Shown here in pieces: positions 10,938 through 21,815 of a stretch of 64,000 bases of DNA. The stretch spans positions 35,075,210-35,139,209 of the forward strand of contig NC_030821.1 of the NCBI RefSeq assembly GCF_001704415.2, read 5' to 3'. Below the pieces are notes generated by a model. The model worked only from the letters and a program-made list of their open reading frames with translations. It searched no databases and was not told the origin of the DNA. How positions within the stretch are numbered: position 1 is the stretch's first letter; every line of letters starts with the position of its first letter. This stretch comes from Capra hircus. Lineage: Eukaryota; Chordata; Mammalia; Artiodactyla; Bovidae. A program made the translations under genes and the position numbers.

Positions 10938-12033
10938 AAGCTGTTTTGAAACCTTTTATCCTTTTCCTAAACAGGCACCATTGACTCAGCTGCTGCTTTG
11001 GGATTGACTCCACTGGGAGATGTCACTGCAGGAACCAGGAGTAGGACAAGAGAGACAAATAAAAGGCAGACCCGCAGGGCACTGAAGGGAACAAGGTTAA
11101 TCACTCACAAGCGAAACACCAGTTGAGAACTCACAGAAGTACTTGGGAGAAATACTGGAGTTGTGTGCAGGAATTTCTGGGAAGCATTTGGGGAGAGCTT
11201 TATATTAGTGTATTATAATGTGTGTATCACACATTATATTAGTGTGATATATCTTATCTTATATGGATGGAGAAATTAAGGTTGCATGCATTTTGAAGAT
11301 TTTATTAACTTGGGGACATTCACCTATAGGATCCCCCCCGCCCCCGGCCCAGTGAAACATATACCTCTGCAAAGTATATTTCAAAAAAGAAACAGTATTT
11401 TCTTCAGGGCAGCTTAATCATCAAAATGCACTAATTGAATAACTGATGGCTTACAGCATTTGGCTTCCTGCAAAGGGAACACCACAGAATTCAGCCTCAG
11501 CCCTCTAGGAGTGTGTACAAATTCAAAATACCTGTACACATCCTAACAGCCATACAGAAACCTCAAAGCAATGCACGGATTGTTGGCACATTTCTGTCAC
11601 ATACAGGTCATTTTGCTAAGAGGATTGCAAGCTGCTTTTAAGCACATGAATATATTATCCAATTTTCTTGACAGAAATAAAAGCTAAGAAATGCAAAATG
11701 ACAGGAGCCAGGTCTGTGTGGCTGTAGGGGAATCAAAGCAGTCTAGAAAATTTGATTAACTCAATTTGCCCCAGTTCCTTAGGGAAGCTTCCGAAATCAA
11801 AATTACTGTTTAATAGTCCAAATAGTCAGTTTGAATTGAAAAGACCTCTCTGACCTTTCTGCGCTTGTTTTTGAGACGTGATCTAACCTGAAGGGTTGAA
11901 GCCAACAGAAGGAGAGACGTAATGGCAATACTGAGCCTTCACAATACAAAGAAATTTCTATCGCCTCAGAACACTCAGGCCAAAGTAAGAAAGCAATGAA
12001 ATCAAAGATTTCAACAGGAAACTCGGATGTCCG
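10938..12033. other. unique sequence with hairpin and C-run
   Basis: No gene is seen. It holds a perfect 11-bp stem hairpin at 11214-11238 and a C-rich run near 11334-11352. The 131-codon minus frame at 11803-12198 runs into a SINE and is not a gene. Confidence 0.4.
11214..11238. repeat. perfect inverted repeat, 11-bp arms
   Basis: The arms 11214-11224 and 11228-11238 are exact reverse complements around a 3-nt loop (tat). The 'atattagtg' word is also repeated directly on each side. Confidence 0.8.
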
Positions 12034-12210
12034 TGTGCTGTGTGCGCAGGCCCTCAGTCGTGTCTGACTCTGAGGTCCTATGGGCTGCAGGCTCCTCTGC
12101 TGAATGGGTTGCCATGCCCTCCTCCGGGGATCCTCCCAACCCGGGGATTGAACCCAAATCTCCTGCATTGTAGGTGGATTCCTCACTGTCTGAGCCACGA
12201 GGGAAGCCCA
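12034..12210 (-). mobile_element. Bov-tA SINE, reverse
   Basis: It runs from 'ccctcagtcgtgtctgactc' to the reversed head 'gagccacgagggaagccc'. A gap in the middle of the BovA part makes it shorter than usual. Confidence 0.85.
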
Positions 12211-12221
12211 AAGTCCAAGAA

Positions 12222-12337
12222 TATGAGAGTGGGTAGCCTAGCTCTTCTCCAGGGGATCTTCCTGACCCAGGAATTGAACCAGGGTCTCCTGCACTGCAGG
12301 CAGATTCTTTATCAGCTGAGCTACCAGGGAAGCCCCC
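12222..12337 (-). mobile_element. Bov-tA SINE, reverse, tail missing
   Basis: The head and left part are present ('gaattgaaccagggtctcct' and 'gagctaccagggaagccc'), but the BovA tail is missing. It lies only about 12 bp from the previous SINE in the same orientation, so the pair may come from one dimeric or rearranged insertion. Confidence 0.8.
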
Positions 12338-12404
12338 TGGATTAGCCCTAATCCTCCCTGATTTCTCTAAAGAATGAAATCATATGAGCAGTGTGGCATA
12401 AAGC

Positions 12405-12590
12405 CATTCTCAACCTTACAGTTCATCAGGACTAACTGAAAAATCTGTTATAACAGAATTCCTGGACCCTACCCCCCAGAGTTTTTGATTTGTAAGTCTG
12501 GGCTAGTGACCAAAATTTTTCATTTCTAAGAAATTCTCAGATGATGCTTAAAGGAGGGTGCAATTTGAAAGCCACTTGTGAGCTGATTGA
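12405..12590 (+). repeat. MER5A-like hAT-Charlie element
   Basis: It matches the order of the short MER5A transposon: 'cattctcaacctta', 'attcctggaccctacccccc', 'agagtttttgatttg', 'aagtctgggct', 'catttctaagaaattctcag', then the closing 'tttgaaagccact'. It is non-coding. Confidence 0.65.
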
Positions 12591-12784
12591 TTACTACTTT
12601 CTGTCTGAATCAGTCATTTCATTGGGTTTGTAAAATGATGACTTCTAATTTTATCCTTTGGTTTGCATTTGTCTGCAGAAATTATTCTGTGTAGAAGAAC
12701 TTTCCTTTATCCATGAAAGCTATGTGTTAACTTCTGAAATATACCTCAAACCAGAAAGGCAATATAATTGTTTAATGCTCTTGC
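12591..12784. other. short unassigned stretch
   Basis: It lies between a MER5A-like element and an L1 3' end. No repeat or gene was recognised. Confidence 0.4.
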
Positions 12785-13262
12785 TTTGGTATGTATATAT
12801 AATGGAATATTACTCAGCCATGAAAAGAAGGAAATTGGGACATTTGCAGAGATGCGTGTGGACCTAGACACAGTCATACAGAATGAAGTAAGTCAGAAAG
12901 AGAAAAACAAATATTGTATATTAATGCATGTATGTGGAATCTAGAAAAATTATATAGATGGTCTTAATTGAAAAACAGAAATAGAAACACAGATTTAGAG
13001 AACAAACATATGAATACCAAGGAGGAAGGGAAGGTGGGATGAATTTGGAGACTGGGATACACACTAGCAATGCTATGTATAAAACAGATAACTAATGAGA
13101 ATGTACTATATACACAGGGAACTCTACTCACTGCTCTGTGGCCAACTAAATGGGAAAGAAATCCAGAAGAGAGGGGAAACGTATATACATCTCTCATTCA
13201 CTTTGCTGTACAGAAGAAACTAACATTGTGAAACAACTATACTTCAATAAAACATTTTAAAA
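12785..13262 (+). mobile_element. L1 3' end
   Basis: It starts in the ORF2 C-terminal region (translated ...YVYIMEYYSAMKRRK...), then passes through the 3' UTR words 'gggaactctactcactgctc', 'ttcactttgctgtacag' and 'actatacttcaataaaac'. The frame is broken soon after the tyrosine-rich motif. It is 5'-truncated. Confidence 0.85.
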
Positions 13263-14794
13263 TGAATATCTTAGAGCAACTCTGAATTCTGATGTGAGTA
13301 TCCGAGGAGTTTGGTGTTTTGTTTTATTAAACAATTTACCTGGACTCAAACTACAAAGTTTGTATCACCCAGGAAGTGTCCTTTTAGTAGTAGGTTTGTG
13401 ATTTATCTCATTTCAGGAGGTTTTTTTTTTTTTTTTTTTTGGTTTGTTTGCTTTGTTTTTTTACGCACTGCTGTAAATGTTCTCATTTAGGATCTCCAGT
13501 AGCATGTATGTTGGTTCCATTCTGCCTATCTTTCATGTTTTCTTGAATATTTTTTGTCTCTATTTCCACTTCATTATTTTCACTTCTTTTCCCTTGAACA
13601 TATAGCTCCCACATTAAGCTTTCTTTGTCTACTTGCTTTTGCCTTCCTTCTAATTCAGTATTTTTTTTTTCTGAAACAGTTCACACAATTTCTTTCATCT
13701 CTTTTTTTAAAAAAATCTCCTGCCATACAGCTATCTCATTTCTGAAATGCTTTAAGTCTTGTTTCTGTTTTTCTTACACTGTTTTGGTGATATCTAAGTT
13801 TCTTTTTATTGAATCTGAAATATCTAGTTTCAATTTTACTATTCTTTGTGGACAAAAAATGTGTATTTTTTCCCAGTGTTTTTATGTGCATGGAGGTCTG
13901 TGGTTCATCTTCATCTTTTGCCTTATAGTATCTTTTTGTAATTCTTTCTTTTTCCTTGTTTAAAAAACACTATTAGGAGGAAGTTCTTTTGCCAAAGTTG
14001 AAGGTGGGCCAGGGAGGCATTCTCAGATTCACAGCTCAAGGGAGCACTCATCTATGGTTTTTCAAAAATGGCATTTAAAAAATCTGTTTCTCAGCCTCTC
14101 TAGGCTCAGCCTCGTTCAGCAAAGCTTCCTGTTTCTCTCATCTTCTTTTTTAAAGCTTTGTCTTCCTCAGTGCCATCCTCACCTGTGCCAGCTTATACAG
14201 TTCTATTTTGGACTATGCCCTCTGGATCTCTCTGTCTCACAAGTATTTGAACCTGCATTATCACTGGGATTAATGGTGTTCCCACCTTAAGCAACATGAA
14301 TTTGGTTCCAGGTAGGTTTTTTCAGCATAGGTCTATGTCCTACTGATAGGATGTTCTGGGATTCTTGAAGCACTGTTTGAATTTCCTGTGGTTTCTATAA
14401 TAGTTTTCCACAGTTTGTTTTTTTTTTTTTTTTTTGCACTTACTCATGCAAAAAGGAACCCTCTGAAGACTGTTCTAATTTTTCCCCAGTTCTTTTCAGA
14501 TTTATTTACTTAGGTTTTTACTTACTATGCAGTTTTCACCTTTGGGAACACACTGACAATTTCTGTGTTAAGGCCAAGGGCTCCTTCCAGCCTGCTCTTT
14601 CTCTGTCACTGATGCTGCAGTGTTGCTGGTCCCTAAAGACACTGATCTCTTGGATTGAAAATTAACTCATTTCTTGACAGGCAGTCAGGAAAGGTTGCAA
14701 CTGGATTCTATCACATAGAATTTTCTGAGGCAAGTCACATGACATGCATAGGACAAGTGGGGGAGAAAACTCCAAACATTCAAATGTTTGCTTA
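13263..14794. other. T-rich region, possibly antisense old L1
   Basis: The plus strand is strongly pyrimidine-rich, with poly-T runs at 13421-13440 and 14418-14435. The texture of 13480-13970 resembles the antisense 5' part of an old L1, but I could not match it firmly. The plus frames of 112 and 78 codons are Phe/Ser/Leu-rich translations of T-rich DNA, not credible genes. Confidence 0.3.
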
Positions 14795-15095
14795 TGTTTC
14801 TTTATGTAAATTCCTATCCATCTTTCAGGGTTCACTGCAAATGTTCCTTCAGGAAACCTTCTGTGGTCCTTGAGATTACTGTCCACTGATCTTTCATTTA
14901 TTTTCATAGTGCATATTTTTGTTAACCTATTTGTATACCTTTATTATGGACATTTTCATGTTTTATTATAATTTGTTACTTACACAATGATTCCTGACTA
15001 GATTTCAAAATACTCCAAGATATGTCTATATTTCAAATGTCTTTTTTCATATACCCAAAGCCTACTAGGCATCCAAGTGTTTAATTAAATTCATT
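14795..15095 (+). repeat. L2 LINE 3' region
   Basis: 'ttcagggttcactgcaaatg' and 'ttcaggaaaccttctgtggt' match the L2 3' region. Decayed 'ctagatttcaaaatactcca' and 'ccaaagcctactaggcatcc' words follow. It is interrupted at its end by a Bov-tA. Confidence 0.55.
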
Positions 15096-15111
15096 ATCAA
15101 ATATTTATAGG

Positions 15112-15320
15112 ACTTCCCTGGTGGCTCAGTGGTAAAGAATCCACCTGCCAAGCAGAAGATGCAGATTCGATCCCTGGGTCCTGAATATCCCCTGTAGAAG
15201 GAAATGGCAACTCACTTCATTCTAGTATTCTTGCCTGGGAAATCTCATGGACAGAGGAACTGGTGGGCTACAGACCATGGGGTCGCAAAAGAGTCAGACA
15301 CGACTTAGTGACTAAACAAA
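15112..15320 (+). mobile_element. Bov-tA SINE with 9-bp duplication
   Basis: Head 'cttccctggtggctcagtgg' through a BovA tail ending 'agtgactaaacaaa'. Exact flanking duplications atcaaatat lie at 15096-15104 and 15321-15329. Confidence 0.92.
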
Positions 15321-15341
15321 ATCAAATATAAAGTATCTGGA

Positions 15342-15617
15342 TGGCACCCCACTCCAGTACTCTTGCCTGGAAAATCCCATGGACAGAGGAGCCTGGTAGG
15401 CTGTGGTCCATGGGGTCGCGAAGAGTCGAACATGACTGAGCGACTTCCCTTTCACTTTTCACTTTCATGCATTGGAGAAGGAAATGGCAACCCACTCCAG
15501 TGTTCTTGCCTGGAGAATCCCAGGGACGGGGGAGCCTGGTGGGTTGCCATCTCTGGGGTCACACAGAGTCGGACACGACTGAAGTGACTTAGCAGCAACA
15601 GTAGCAGCAGCAGCAGG
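15342..15617 (+). mobile_element. BovA2 dimer with AGC tail
   Basis: Two BovA units in tandem, joined by the linker near 15451-15474 ('cccttt cacttttcac' type). It ends in an impure (AGC)n tail at 15591-15616. Confidence 0.92.
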
Positions 15618-15924
15618 CACTGTTAAGGATGCTGAAAATTCAAAAATCAATTAAAAATGTATCTATTTGACAAATGTGGAGCAGTTACTATATTCTCCTA
15701 AAGTTTCTGCTAATATACAAGGAAAAAAAAATGTCTTTGTGCTTTCTGTTTGTCTGATTGTGGCAGACAAGACTGAATGAGGAAAGACAGGGGAATATCA
15801 TAATAACACAGGGAAAAACAAGGAGGGGGAAGTTTTGCAATTCAGAAATAAACTTGTAAACAGTAAAGAGCCTTTTGCTTCCAAAAAAGAATAGAAAATT
15901 TGGGTTTAAAAAAAAAAAAAACTG
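15618..15924. other. unassigned stretch
   Basis: No gene is seen. A 130-codon minus frame (15688-16080) is Phe/Ser-rich and runs into L1 sequence; it lacks a recognised domain. Confidence 0.35.
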
Positions 15925-16375
15925 AGTTGGAGCAGAGATGAAGACGCCAGAGTGGGAAGATGTGGACAGCAACTCCCTCCAGGAACATATCAAAAATACG
16001 TCTACATGCGGATCAGTTCTGACTGAAAACGAACTGGAGACTGGCAGAAAGGAAAATGGCACGGATGAAGTTGTTTGCAAAACAGAAATAGAGACACGGA
16101 CATGGCTAACAAATTTACAGATACCAAAGGTGGAAGGGAGGGTGGGATGAACTGGGGGATTGGGATTGACATGTACACTGCTAGGTATAAAATTTATAAC
16201 TCACAAAAACCTACCGAATAACATAGGGAACTCTACTCACCGCTCCGTGGTGACCTAAATAGGAAGAAAAACCCAAAATGAGGGGATATATGTAAGCATA
16301 CAGTTGATTCACTTTGCTGTACAGCAGAAACTAATACAAAATTGTAAAGCAACTATACTTCAATAAAAAAGGAAG
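15925..16375 (+). mobile_element. L1 with 5' UTR joined to 3' UTR
   Basis: 15925-16065 resembles the bovine L1 5' UTR ('catatcaaaaatacgtctac', 'gagactggcagaaagg'). From about 16075 the sequence is typical 3' UTR ('aaacagaaatagagacacgg', 'ctcaccgctccgtggtgacc', 'ttcactttgctgtacagcag', 'actatacttcaataaaa'). ORF1 and ORF2 are absent between them, so this copy has a large internal deletion or was generated by template jumping or splicing. Confidence 0.65.
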
Positions 16376-16384
16376 AGATAAATA

Positions 16385-16865
16385 GATTTGCCAGGCCAGA
16401 TAAATAAATTGCCTTTAGCCAGGCTCATTAAGAAAAAAAGAGAAAGGACCAAAATAAACAAAATAAGAAATGAAAGAGGAAAAATTAAAACTGAATCCCA
16501 GAGCTACAAAACACATAAGAAAATACCATATTCAGTTACACTCTAACAAACTGGACAATCTAAAAGAAATGGACATATCTCTAGAAACATACAATCTTTC
16601 AAGACTGATTCAGGAAGAAATAGACAATTTAACAGACTGGTAACTAGTAGTGAAAGTGAACTACTAATCAAAAAATTCCCAGCAAACAAAAGTGCAGGAC
16701 TGGATAGTTTCACAGGGGAATTCTAACAAACACATAAACAAGAGCTAATAACCTATCTTTCCCAAACTACTCCAAAAGGTGAAGCGGAGGTGACATTTTG
16801 AAATTCTTTCTATGGGGCTACCATTACCCTGATACCAAAACCAAACAAAGAAACCACAAAAAAGA
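16385..16865 (+). mobile_element. L1 ORF2 internal fragment
   Basis: Degenerate reverse-transcriptase-region L1 sequence: 'ggctcattaagaaaaaaaga', 'aaataagaaatgaaagagg', 'gaaatagacaatttaacaga', 'tccaaaag' and 'taccctgataccaaaaccaa'. It follows the 3' end of another L1 directly, in the same orientation. Many stops are present. Confidence 0.7.
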
Positions 16866-17040
16866 AAATCACTGCATGGCACTGCACAATTTTTACACAT
16901 TTCTTATTCTGTTTATTTCTTCCTAAATTATTTCAAATGCCTACATACCTACTAGTGTACACTCAATTCTCCTAAACTGTGTAGAAGAGGAAAACAAAGG
17001 TCATAGCCTATAAAAATGAATAAAGGTATACATTATTGAA

Positions 17041-17482
17041 TTATTTTTCAGCAAATATCCACCCTTCCTCTCCCTTGGAGTGAAGTATATTTTTCCCAGT
17101 CCACTGATACAAGGTTACACTATGTGCTTTGTCCAAAGGAATATGAGCAAAAGTGATGCTGTACCTATTCCAAACTGAGGTTTTAAAAAGTATATATAGT
17201 AAGTTTCTGCAGCCTTGAAGTGTTCCTGGATTTTGCCATGGGAAGAGCATACCCAGGTAGGTGCTGCCCCATGATCCTGGATCCTGGAAAGAAAGGTGCA
17301 AGGAACTGATATGAACCTGACCTTTAACCTGAAGAGAAGCTGGGCTCAACTCACCTGCAGTCTGTAAGCAAAAACTAATTTACATATTCACGAGTAAGAA
17401 AGTACTTCAGAGTATTTGCTATGTTTGTTGTTGTAAGCCATTGGTATATGGAGATTTCCTTTTACACAGTGTTATTGCAACC
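17041..17482 (+). repeat. MaLR-type LTR (MLT1-like)
   Basis: Decayed LTR words appear in order: 'actatgtgctttgtccaaag', 'ttgccatgggaagagcatac', 'aactgatatgaacc', then the shared MaLR 3' end 'gttgttgtaagccattgg' and 'ttacacagtgttattgcaac'. Assignment is by recall of the family layout. Confidence 0.45.
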
Positions 17483-17697
17483 AGGCTTCCTCAGTGGCTC
17501 AGTGGTAAAGAATCCATCTGCCAGTGCAGGCGATACGGGTTTGATCCCTGGGTTGGGAAGAGCTCTTGGAGAAGGAAATGGCAACCCACTTCAGTAGGTC
17601 TTGCCTGGGAAATTCCATGAACAATGGAGCCTGGCGGGCTACAGTCTATGGGGTCACAGAAGAGTCGGACAGAACTTAGCGATCAAACAACAGCAAA
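17483..17697 (+). mobile_element. Bov-tA SINE
   Basis: Head 'ggcttcctcagtggctcagt', body with 'gatccctgggttgggaagag', and tail 'acttagcgatcaaacaacag'. It sits at the 3' edge of the MaLR LTR. Confidence 0.9.
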
Positions 17698-18690
17698 GAC
17701 TGTAAGAGCTGTTGACTAACACTACAGATGTGTAGCATTTAAAGTTCTACGAATCTCTGCTCAGTGCTCTCAGAGAGCCTCAGCTTCACCAAATCTTTCC
17801 CACTTGAGCAATGGATTCATATGGCTGAGAACAGAAGATTTGCTTATTTTGAGTTCAAGACCTTTAGAGGAGTCAAGACTGATGGAAAGCCAGAGAATGG
17901 TCCAAGATGCAGGTGGCCATGCTTACGTATAAGGGGATGCACCATTAACTTCAACAGCAATAAAGTGATTTTTTTCACTTGATTATCATATCCTAAATGA
18001 AATAAAATTAACTTTCTAATAATTAGCCTCAAATTTCTAATGTGTTTATTTTTACCATATGCTTCCCAGTTCTGCTAAGTTGAAAGCCTCGAATCTATCA
18101 ACCAATAAATCGTTCCTTGGGTTTCACTTCAGGGACCAATTAAAACTATCAACATGTTTTCTTCCATTACACTGGGACTTTTACCTCCAGCTGTTGGGAT
18201 CTGGGCTTCTAAAAGTATGAAGCATGATTATCCAGGGAGAAGGCACTTGAGACAATTGGAGGGAAACAGTCTGTTGAAAGCTGGTGTGCGCAAGCGCAGT
18301 GGTTCTGCCCTCCCTGCTTTATTCTAAGGGCACATGCTTTACTGAACATTTGGTACATAATACAGCTGGCACTGCGGCAGGAAAGGTGCTGCTCCTAAAG
18401 CTGGAGGGAGAGCTCCTGGCAGATAATCCAAGGGCTGGTAATTTATCACTTACACAGGCAGAGCTCCTTTGGAGGGTCTGCTTTTGCATCCCCTGTTCTG
18501 TAAAACTTTCCACTCAAGACTTGGGTAAATGTTTTCCAGATGGTATCTATCATAGTGTTACCTACTAATAGGATTCAAAGCAAAGTAACTGAATTAATTA
18601 GCAAGTCAAAAAGGAAAGGAAGCAGGACTGTGTGTGAAAGAAGAAAAAGAAGGAACCTCAGAGCTCTCTAATCAGGAGTCAAGGTCATTG
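17698..18690. other. unique sequence, no gene seen
   Basis: About 1 kb without a recognised repeat. A 94-codon plus frame at 18284-18568 has no recognisable domain and lacks clear splice-site context. Confidence 0.35.
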
Positions 18691-18973
18691 AGCAAAAAAG
18701 ACAAACATTGTATGATACTGCTTATACTCAGAATCTAAAATAAAATGACACAAATGAACTTATTTACAAAACAAAAACAGACTCACAGACTCAGAGAAGT
18801 ACTTAGGGTTTCTGGGGGAAACGGGAGAAGAGGGGACTAAAGATAGTCAGGGAGTTTGGGACTGACATGTACACACTGCTATATTTTAAATGGATGACCA
18901 ATAAGGACCTATTGTATAGCACAGTGAACTCTGCTCAATATTATGAAACAACCTAAATGGGAAAAGAATTTGA

Positions 18974-19110
18974 AAAATCCCTGGGTTGGGAAGATCCCCT
19001 GGAAAAGGGAAAGGCTGCCCACTCTAGTATTCTGGCCTGGAGAATTCTGTGGACTGTATAGTCCACGGAGTCCCAAAGAGTCAGACACAACAGAGCGACT
19101 TTCACTTTCA
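18974..19110 (+). mobile_element. BovA monomer, 5'-truncated
   Basis: It begins inside the SINE at 'tccctgggttgggaagatcc' and ends 'gagcgactttcactttca'. It lacks the tRNA head and interrupts the L1 3' UTR. Confidence 0.88.
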
Positions 19111-19194
19111 GATACATGTATATATATAAATGAATCACTTTGCTGTACATCTGAAGCTAACACAACATTATTAATCAACTGTATTGCAACATCG

Positions 19195-19462
19195 GAGAAG
19201 GCGATGGCACCCCACTCCAGTACTCTTGCCTGGAAAATCCCATGGATGGAGGAGCCTGGTAGGCTGCAGTCCATGGGGTCGCAAAGAGTCAGACATGACT
19301 GAGCGACTTCACTTTGACTTTTCACCTCCATGCATTGGACAAGGAAATGGCAACCCACTCCAGTGTTCTTGCCTGGAGAATCCCAGGGACGGGGGAGCCT
19401 GGTGGGTTGCCGTCTCTGGGGTCGCACAGAGTTGGACACGACTGAAGTGACTTAGCAGCAGT
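19195..19462 (+). mobile_element. BovA2 dimer
   Basis: Two BovA units ending in 'gacttagcagcag'. The flanks 'gtattgcaacat' (to 19192) and 'gtaccgcaacat' (from 19461) form a 12-bp duplication with two mismatches, within the L1 tail. Confidence 0.92.
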
Positions 19463-19574
19463 ACCGCAACATAAAATTTTAAATTTTGAAAGAGTGAGGG
19501 TCATTTAGGAAAAAGGGACTTGATTGATGTCAATAAACCTGAGATCTGGCCATATCATGCTTCCTCCAGATCAC

Positions 19575-19780
19575 AAGATTTGCATTCTAACAGACATATG
19601 TTGAAATCTCAAATCCACTGTACACAATAGGCAAGTCACTTGACTTCTCTGAGCCTCAGTTTCCCTACATGCTGACAAAAGAGGTAAAATAATGTGAACT
19701 GTATGCACGACACTGCTTTACAGACTTTAGGTGCACAGGTGTTAACAACCTAGCACAGTATCAGGCTACTAGTAGGCACT
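19575..19780 (+). repeat. MIR SINE
   Basis: 'caataggcaagtcacttgac', 'ttctctgagcctcagtttcc', 'aggtaaaataatgtg' and the tail 'agtatcaggctactagtagg' give a good full-length MIR order. It ends in an A-run at 19782-19795. Confidence 0.75.
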
Positions 19781-19879
19781 CAAAAAAAAAAAAAAAGTCA
19801 TTTCCATCTGTGGTCAGTTGGATAACTGGCCCGAATTCTTCATGCTGCCTGAATTCACTGCATCTTGGGTAGAGTACAT

Positions 19880-20240
19880 TTTCCTGCCCCTTGCTTTGGG
19901 GTTGAATGCATGACTTGTTTTGGCCAATAAATGTGGGCAGATGTAACAGAGACTTCTGAGATAAAGACTTAATGGGCCTTGGTGCATTACATGTTTCTAG
20001 TTGCCGTCTGCACCTCCATCTACCCTGTAGTAAAATACACTGGCTTCCCCACTGGGTCCAAGAAGGAATGAGAGACATGGAGCGGGGCTGTCCTAGCCCA
20101 TCTGCAGAGCCACCAAGTCAAGCAAGCCCAGAGCATTCAAACTCCATCCAACATCTTTAAAGACATGAGTGAGAATAATGAATGTTTGTAACCGCTGAGT
20201 TTTGAGGTCAGTTAGTTTAGGCTGCAATATCTCGCAAGCA
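19880..20240 (+). repeat. MaLR-type LTR (MLT1-like)
   Basis: 'atgacttgttttggccaata' and 'gatgtaacagagacttctg' match the left part of an MLT1-class LTR. 'atgagagacatggagc', 'gtgagaataatgaatgtttg' and 'accgctgagttttgaggtca' match the right part. No TG..CA ends could be fixed. Confidence 0.5.
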
Positions 20241-20288
20241 TATGGTCTCACATTCCCTCTCTGGGTTGTAACTGCATCTCTACCCAGG

Positions 20289-20519
20289 GGGCCTCCCAGG
20301 TGGCACTAGTGGTAAAGAATCTGCCTATCAGTGAAGGAGACACAGAGACATGGGTTCTATCCCTGGGTCGGGAAGATCCCCTGGAGGAGGGTGCGGCAAC
20401 CCACTCCAGTATTCTTGCCTGGAGAATCCCATGAGCAGAGGAGCCTGGAGGGCTACAGTCCACGGGGTCACAAACAGTCAGACACAACTGAAGCGAATCA
20501 GCATGCAGGCACATGCAGG
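20289..20519 (+). mobile_element. Bov-tA SINE with 11-bp duplication
   Basis: Full-length head to tail. The flanks ctctacccagg (20278-20288) and ctctacctagg (20520-20530) differ at one base. Confidence 0.93.
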
Positions 20520-20700
20520 CTCTACCTAGGACTTACTGAATGAATCTTTTGCAGTGCTAATATTACAGATTAGGCTCAGAAAATAGTAATCTTAAATGAA
20601 ACCTCTGTTGTATAATGGTTTTGAAATCTTAATTTCTGAATTCAGGTGTGCAAGAAAAGCAGCTTTGTTATGATGAGACCTATTTTGTGCCACTTTTATT

Positions 20701-20760
20701 ATAAATCCCCTATATAAATAGGGGATTTATTGTAAATCCCCTATTATAATAAATCCCCTA
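20701..20760. repeat. clustered inverted/direct repeat of TAAATCCCCTA
   Basis: The 12-mer ATAAATCCCCTA at 20701-20712 is followed, after the 6-nt loop tataaa, by its exact reverse complement at 20719-20730. Two more direct copies of TAAATCCCCTA follow at 20733-20743 and 20750-20760. That gives four copies in 60 bp, three direct and one inverted. Confidence 0.9.
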
Positions 20761-21639
20761 TTCTGCTGGGTAGCAGAACTATCCTTAGATCAGTGCCAGA
20801 TTTCTTCTCCCTCTAGGACTGTATTTGAATATTGGAGTTTTTTCATAGAGGAGGAGGAGCCAGGGGTTGGGAGGGACCATCTGGACCTCATTGTTCCCGT
20901 TGTCAATCTCTTCCAGTCTCTGCTGCAATGTCTTGATCTAGGATCTTGAGCAAGGATCCAGGATCTGATTTCTTTTCAGCTAACCTCCTTCTGGAAGCCT
21001 AAGATTATTCTTAACTGAAGGGGGCTCGGAGCTGCTCACAGACATTCAAGGATTGTTCTACAGTAACTGCAGTTCACGCGGGTGAAGGGGAATACGATGA
21101 GTTGGTCTTGGACACGTCTATCTGGCAGTTCCAGGTGGACATTTCCACTCCAGGCTCTCAGAAGAGGGAACATGAGTCCCCCTGCATGCAGATTCTCTAG
21201 ACTTTCTGAGGTCCCTGCCTGGACTGAACATGGACTATAGCAGGATGAGCGTCCTGTTTCTTAGCAACCCAAATAACTCAAAATGTTTTCTTCTAGCTCT
21301 CCTCATTTCTTTTGACTCTGGGGGGCTTTTTCTAACAGAGCTGAAGAGCTTTGTTGTTGTGCTGAGAGATCTAGACTTTTGAAACTCAAAAGCTGAGACC
21401 AACTTTTCTTTACTCTCTTTGATGTGGATCTTTACTACCTTGAAACACTGAGTATGCAAAATCCTAACTGTGGCCTAAGTTGGTTAAAGTGTCAAAGGGC
21501 AACAGGCAATTCCAAGAAAAACAACCACAAACCTTCATTAGTTGATATTTCAAAATTATTTTCCTTTACAACTGTATGTACTTGTTCCGTGGATTGCAAA
21601 ATAGTGAAAAAGGTGCAAGTGCTAGTTGGGAAAGAGTGG
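20761..21639. other. unique sequence, no gene seen
   Basis: No recognised repeat. Frames of up to 74 codons lack domains. Confidence 0.4.
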
Positions 21640-21815
21640 AACTGTTAGTCGTTCAGCTGTGTCCAGCTCTTTGGCACCCGTGGGATTCTCCAGGCAAGAA
21701 TACTGGAGTGGGGTGCTGTTCCCTTCTCCAGGGGATCTCCCCAACCCAGGGATGGAACCCTGGTCTCCAGCATTTCAGGTGGATTCTTCAGTATCTGAGC
21801 CACCAGGAAAGCCTA
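21640..21815 (-). mobile_element. Bov-tA SINE, reverse
   Basis: It runs from 'cgttcagctgtgtccagctc' to the reversed head 'gagccaccaggaaagcct'. Moderately diverged. Confidence 0.88.

Larger units (their letters stand above)
18691..19500 (+). mobile_element. L1 3' end split twice
   Basis: The ORF2 C-terminal remnant ('aaacattgtatgatactgct') and 3' UTR run to 18973. The L1 resumes at 19111 ('atgaatcactttgctgtaca') and again at 19463 ('accgcaacataaaattttaa'). Two BovA-class insertions interrupt it. Confidence 0.8.

Noticed and set aside
13550..13965. hydrophobic plus-strand frames (63 and 112 codons)
   Set aside because: T-rich DNA gives Phe/Leu/Ser runs in any frame. The two frames overlap each other.
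18909..19439. 176-codon minus frame
   Set aside because: It lies on the antisense of BovA and BovA2 insertions and an L1 UTR. Its MDCSLPGSSIHGIFQARVLEW-like words recur at every reverse BovA in the window.
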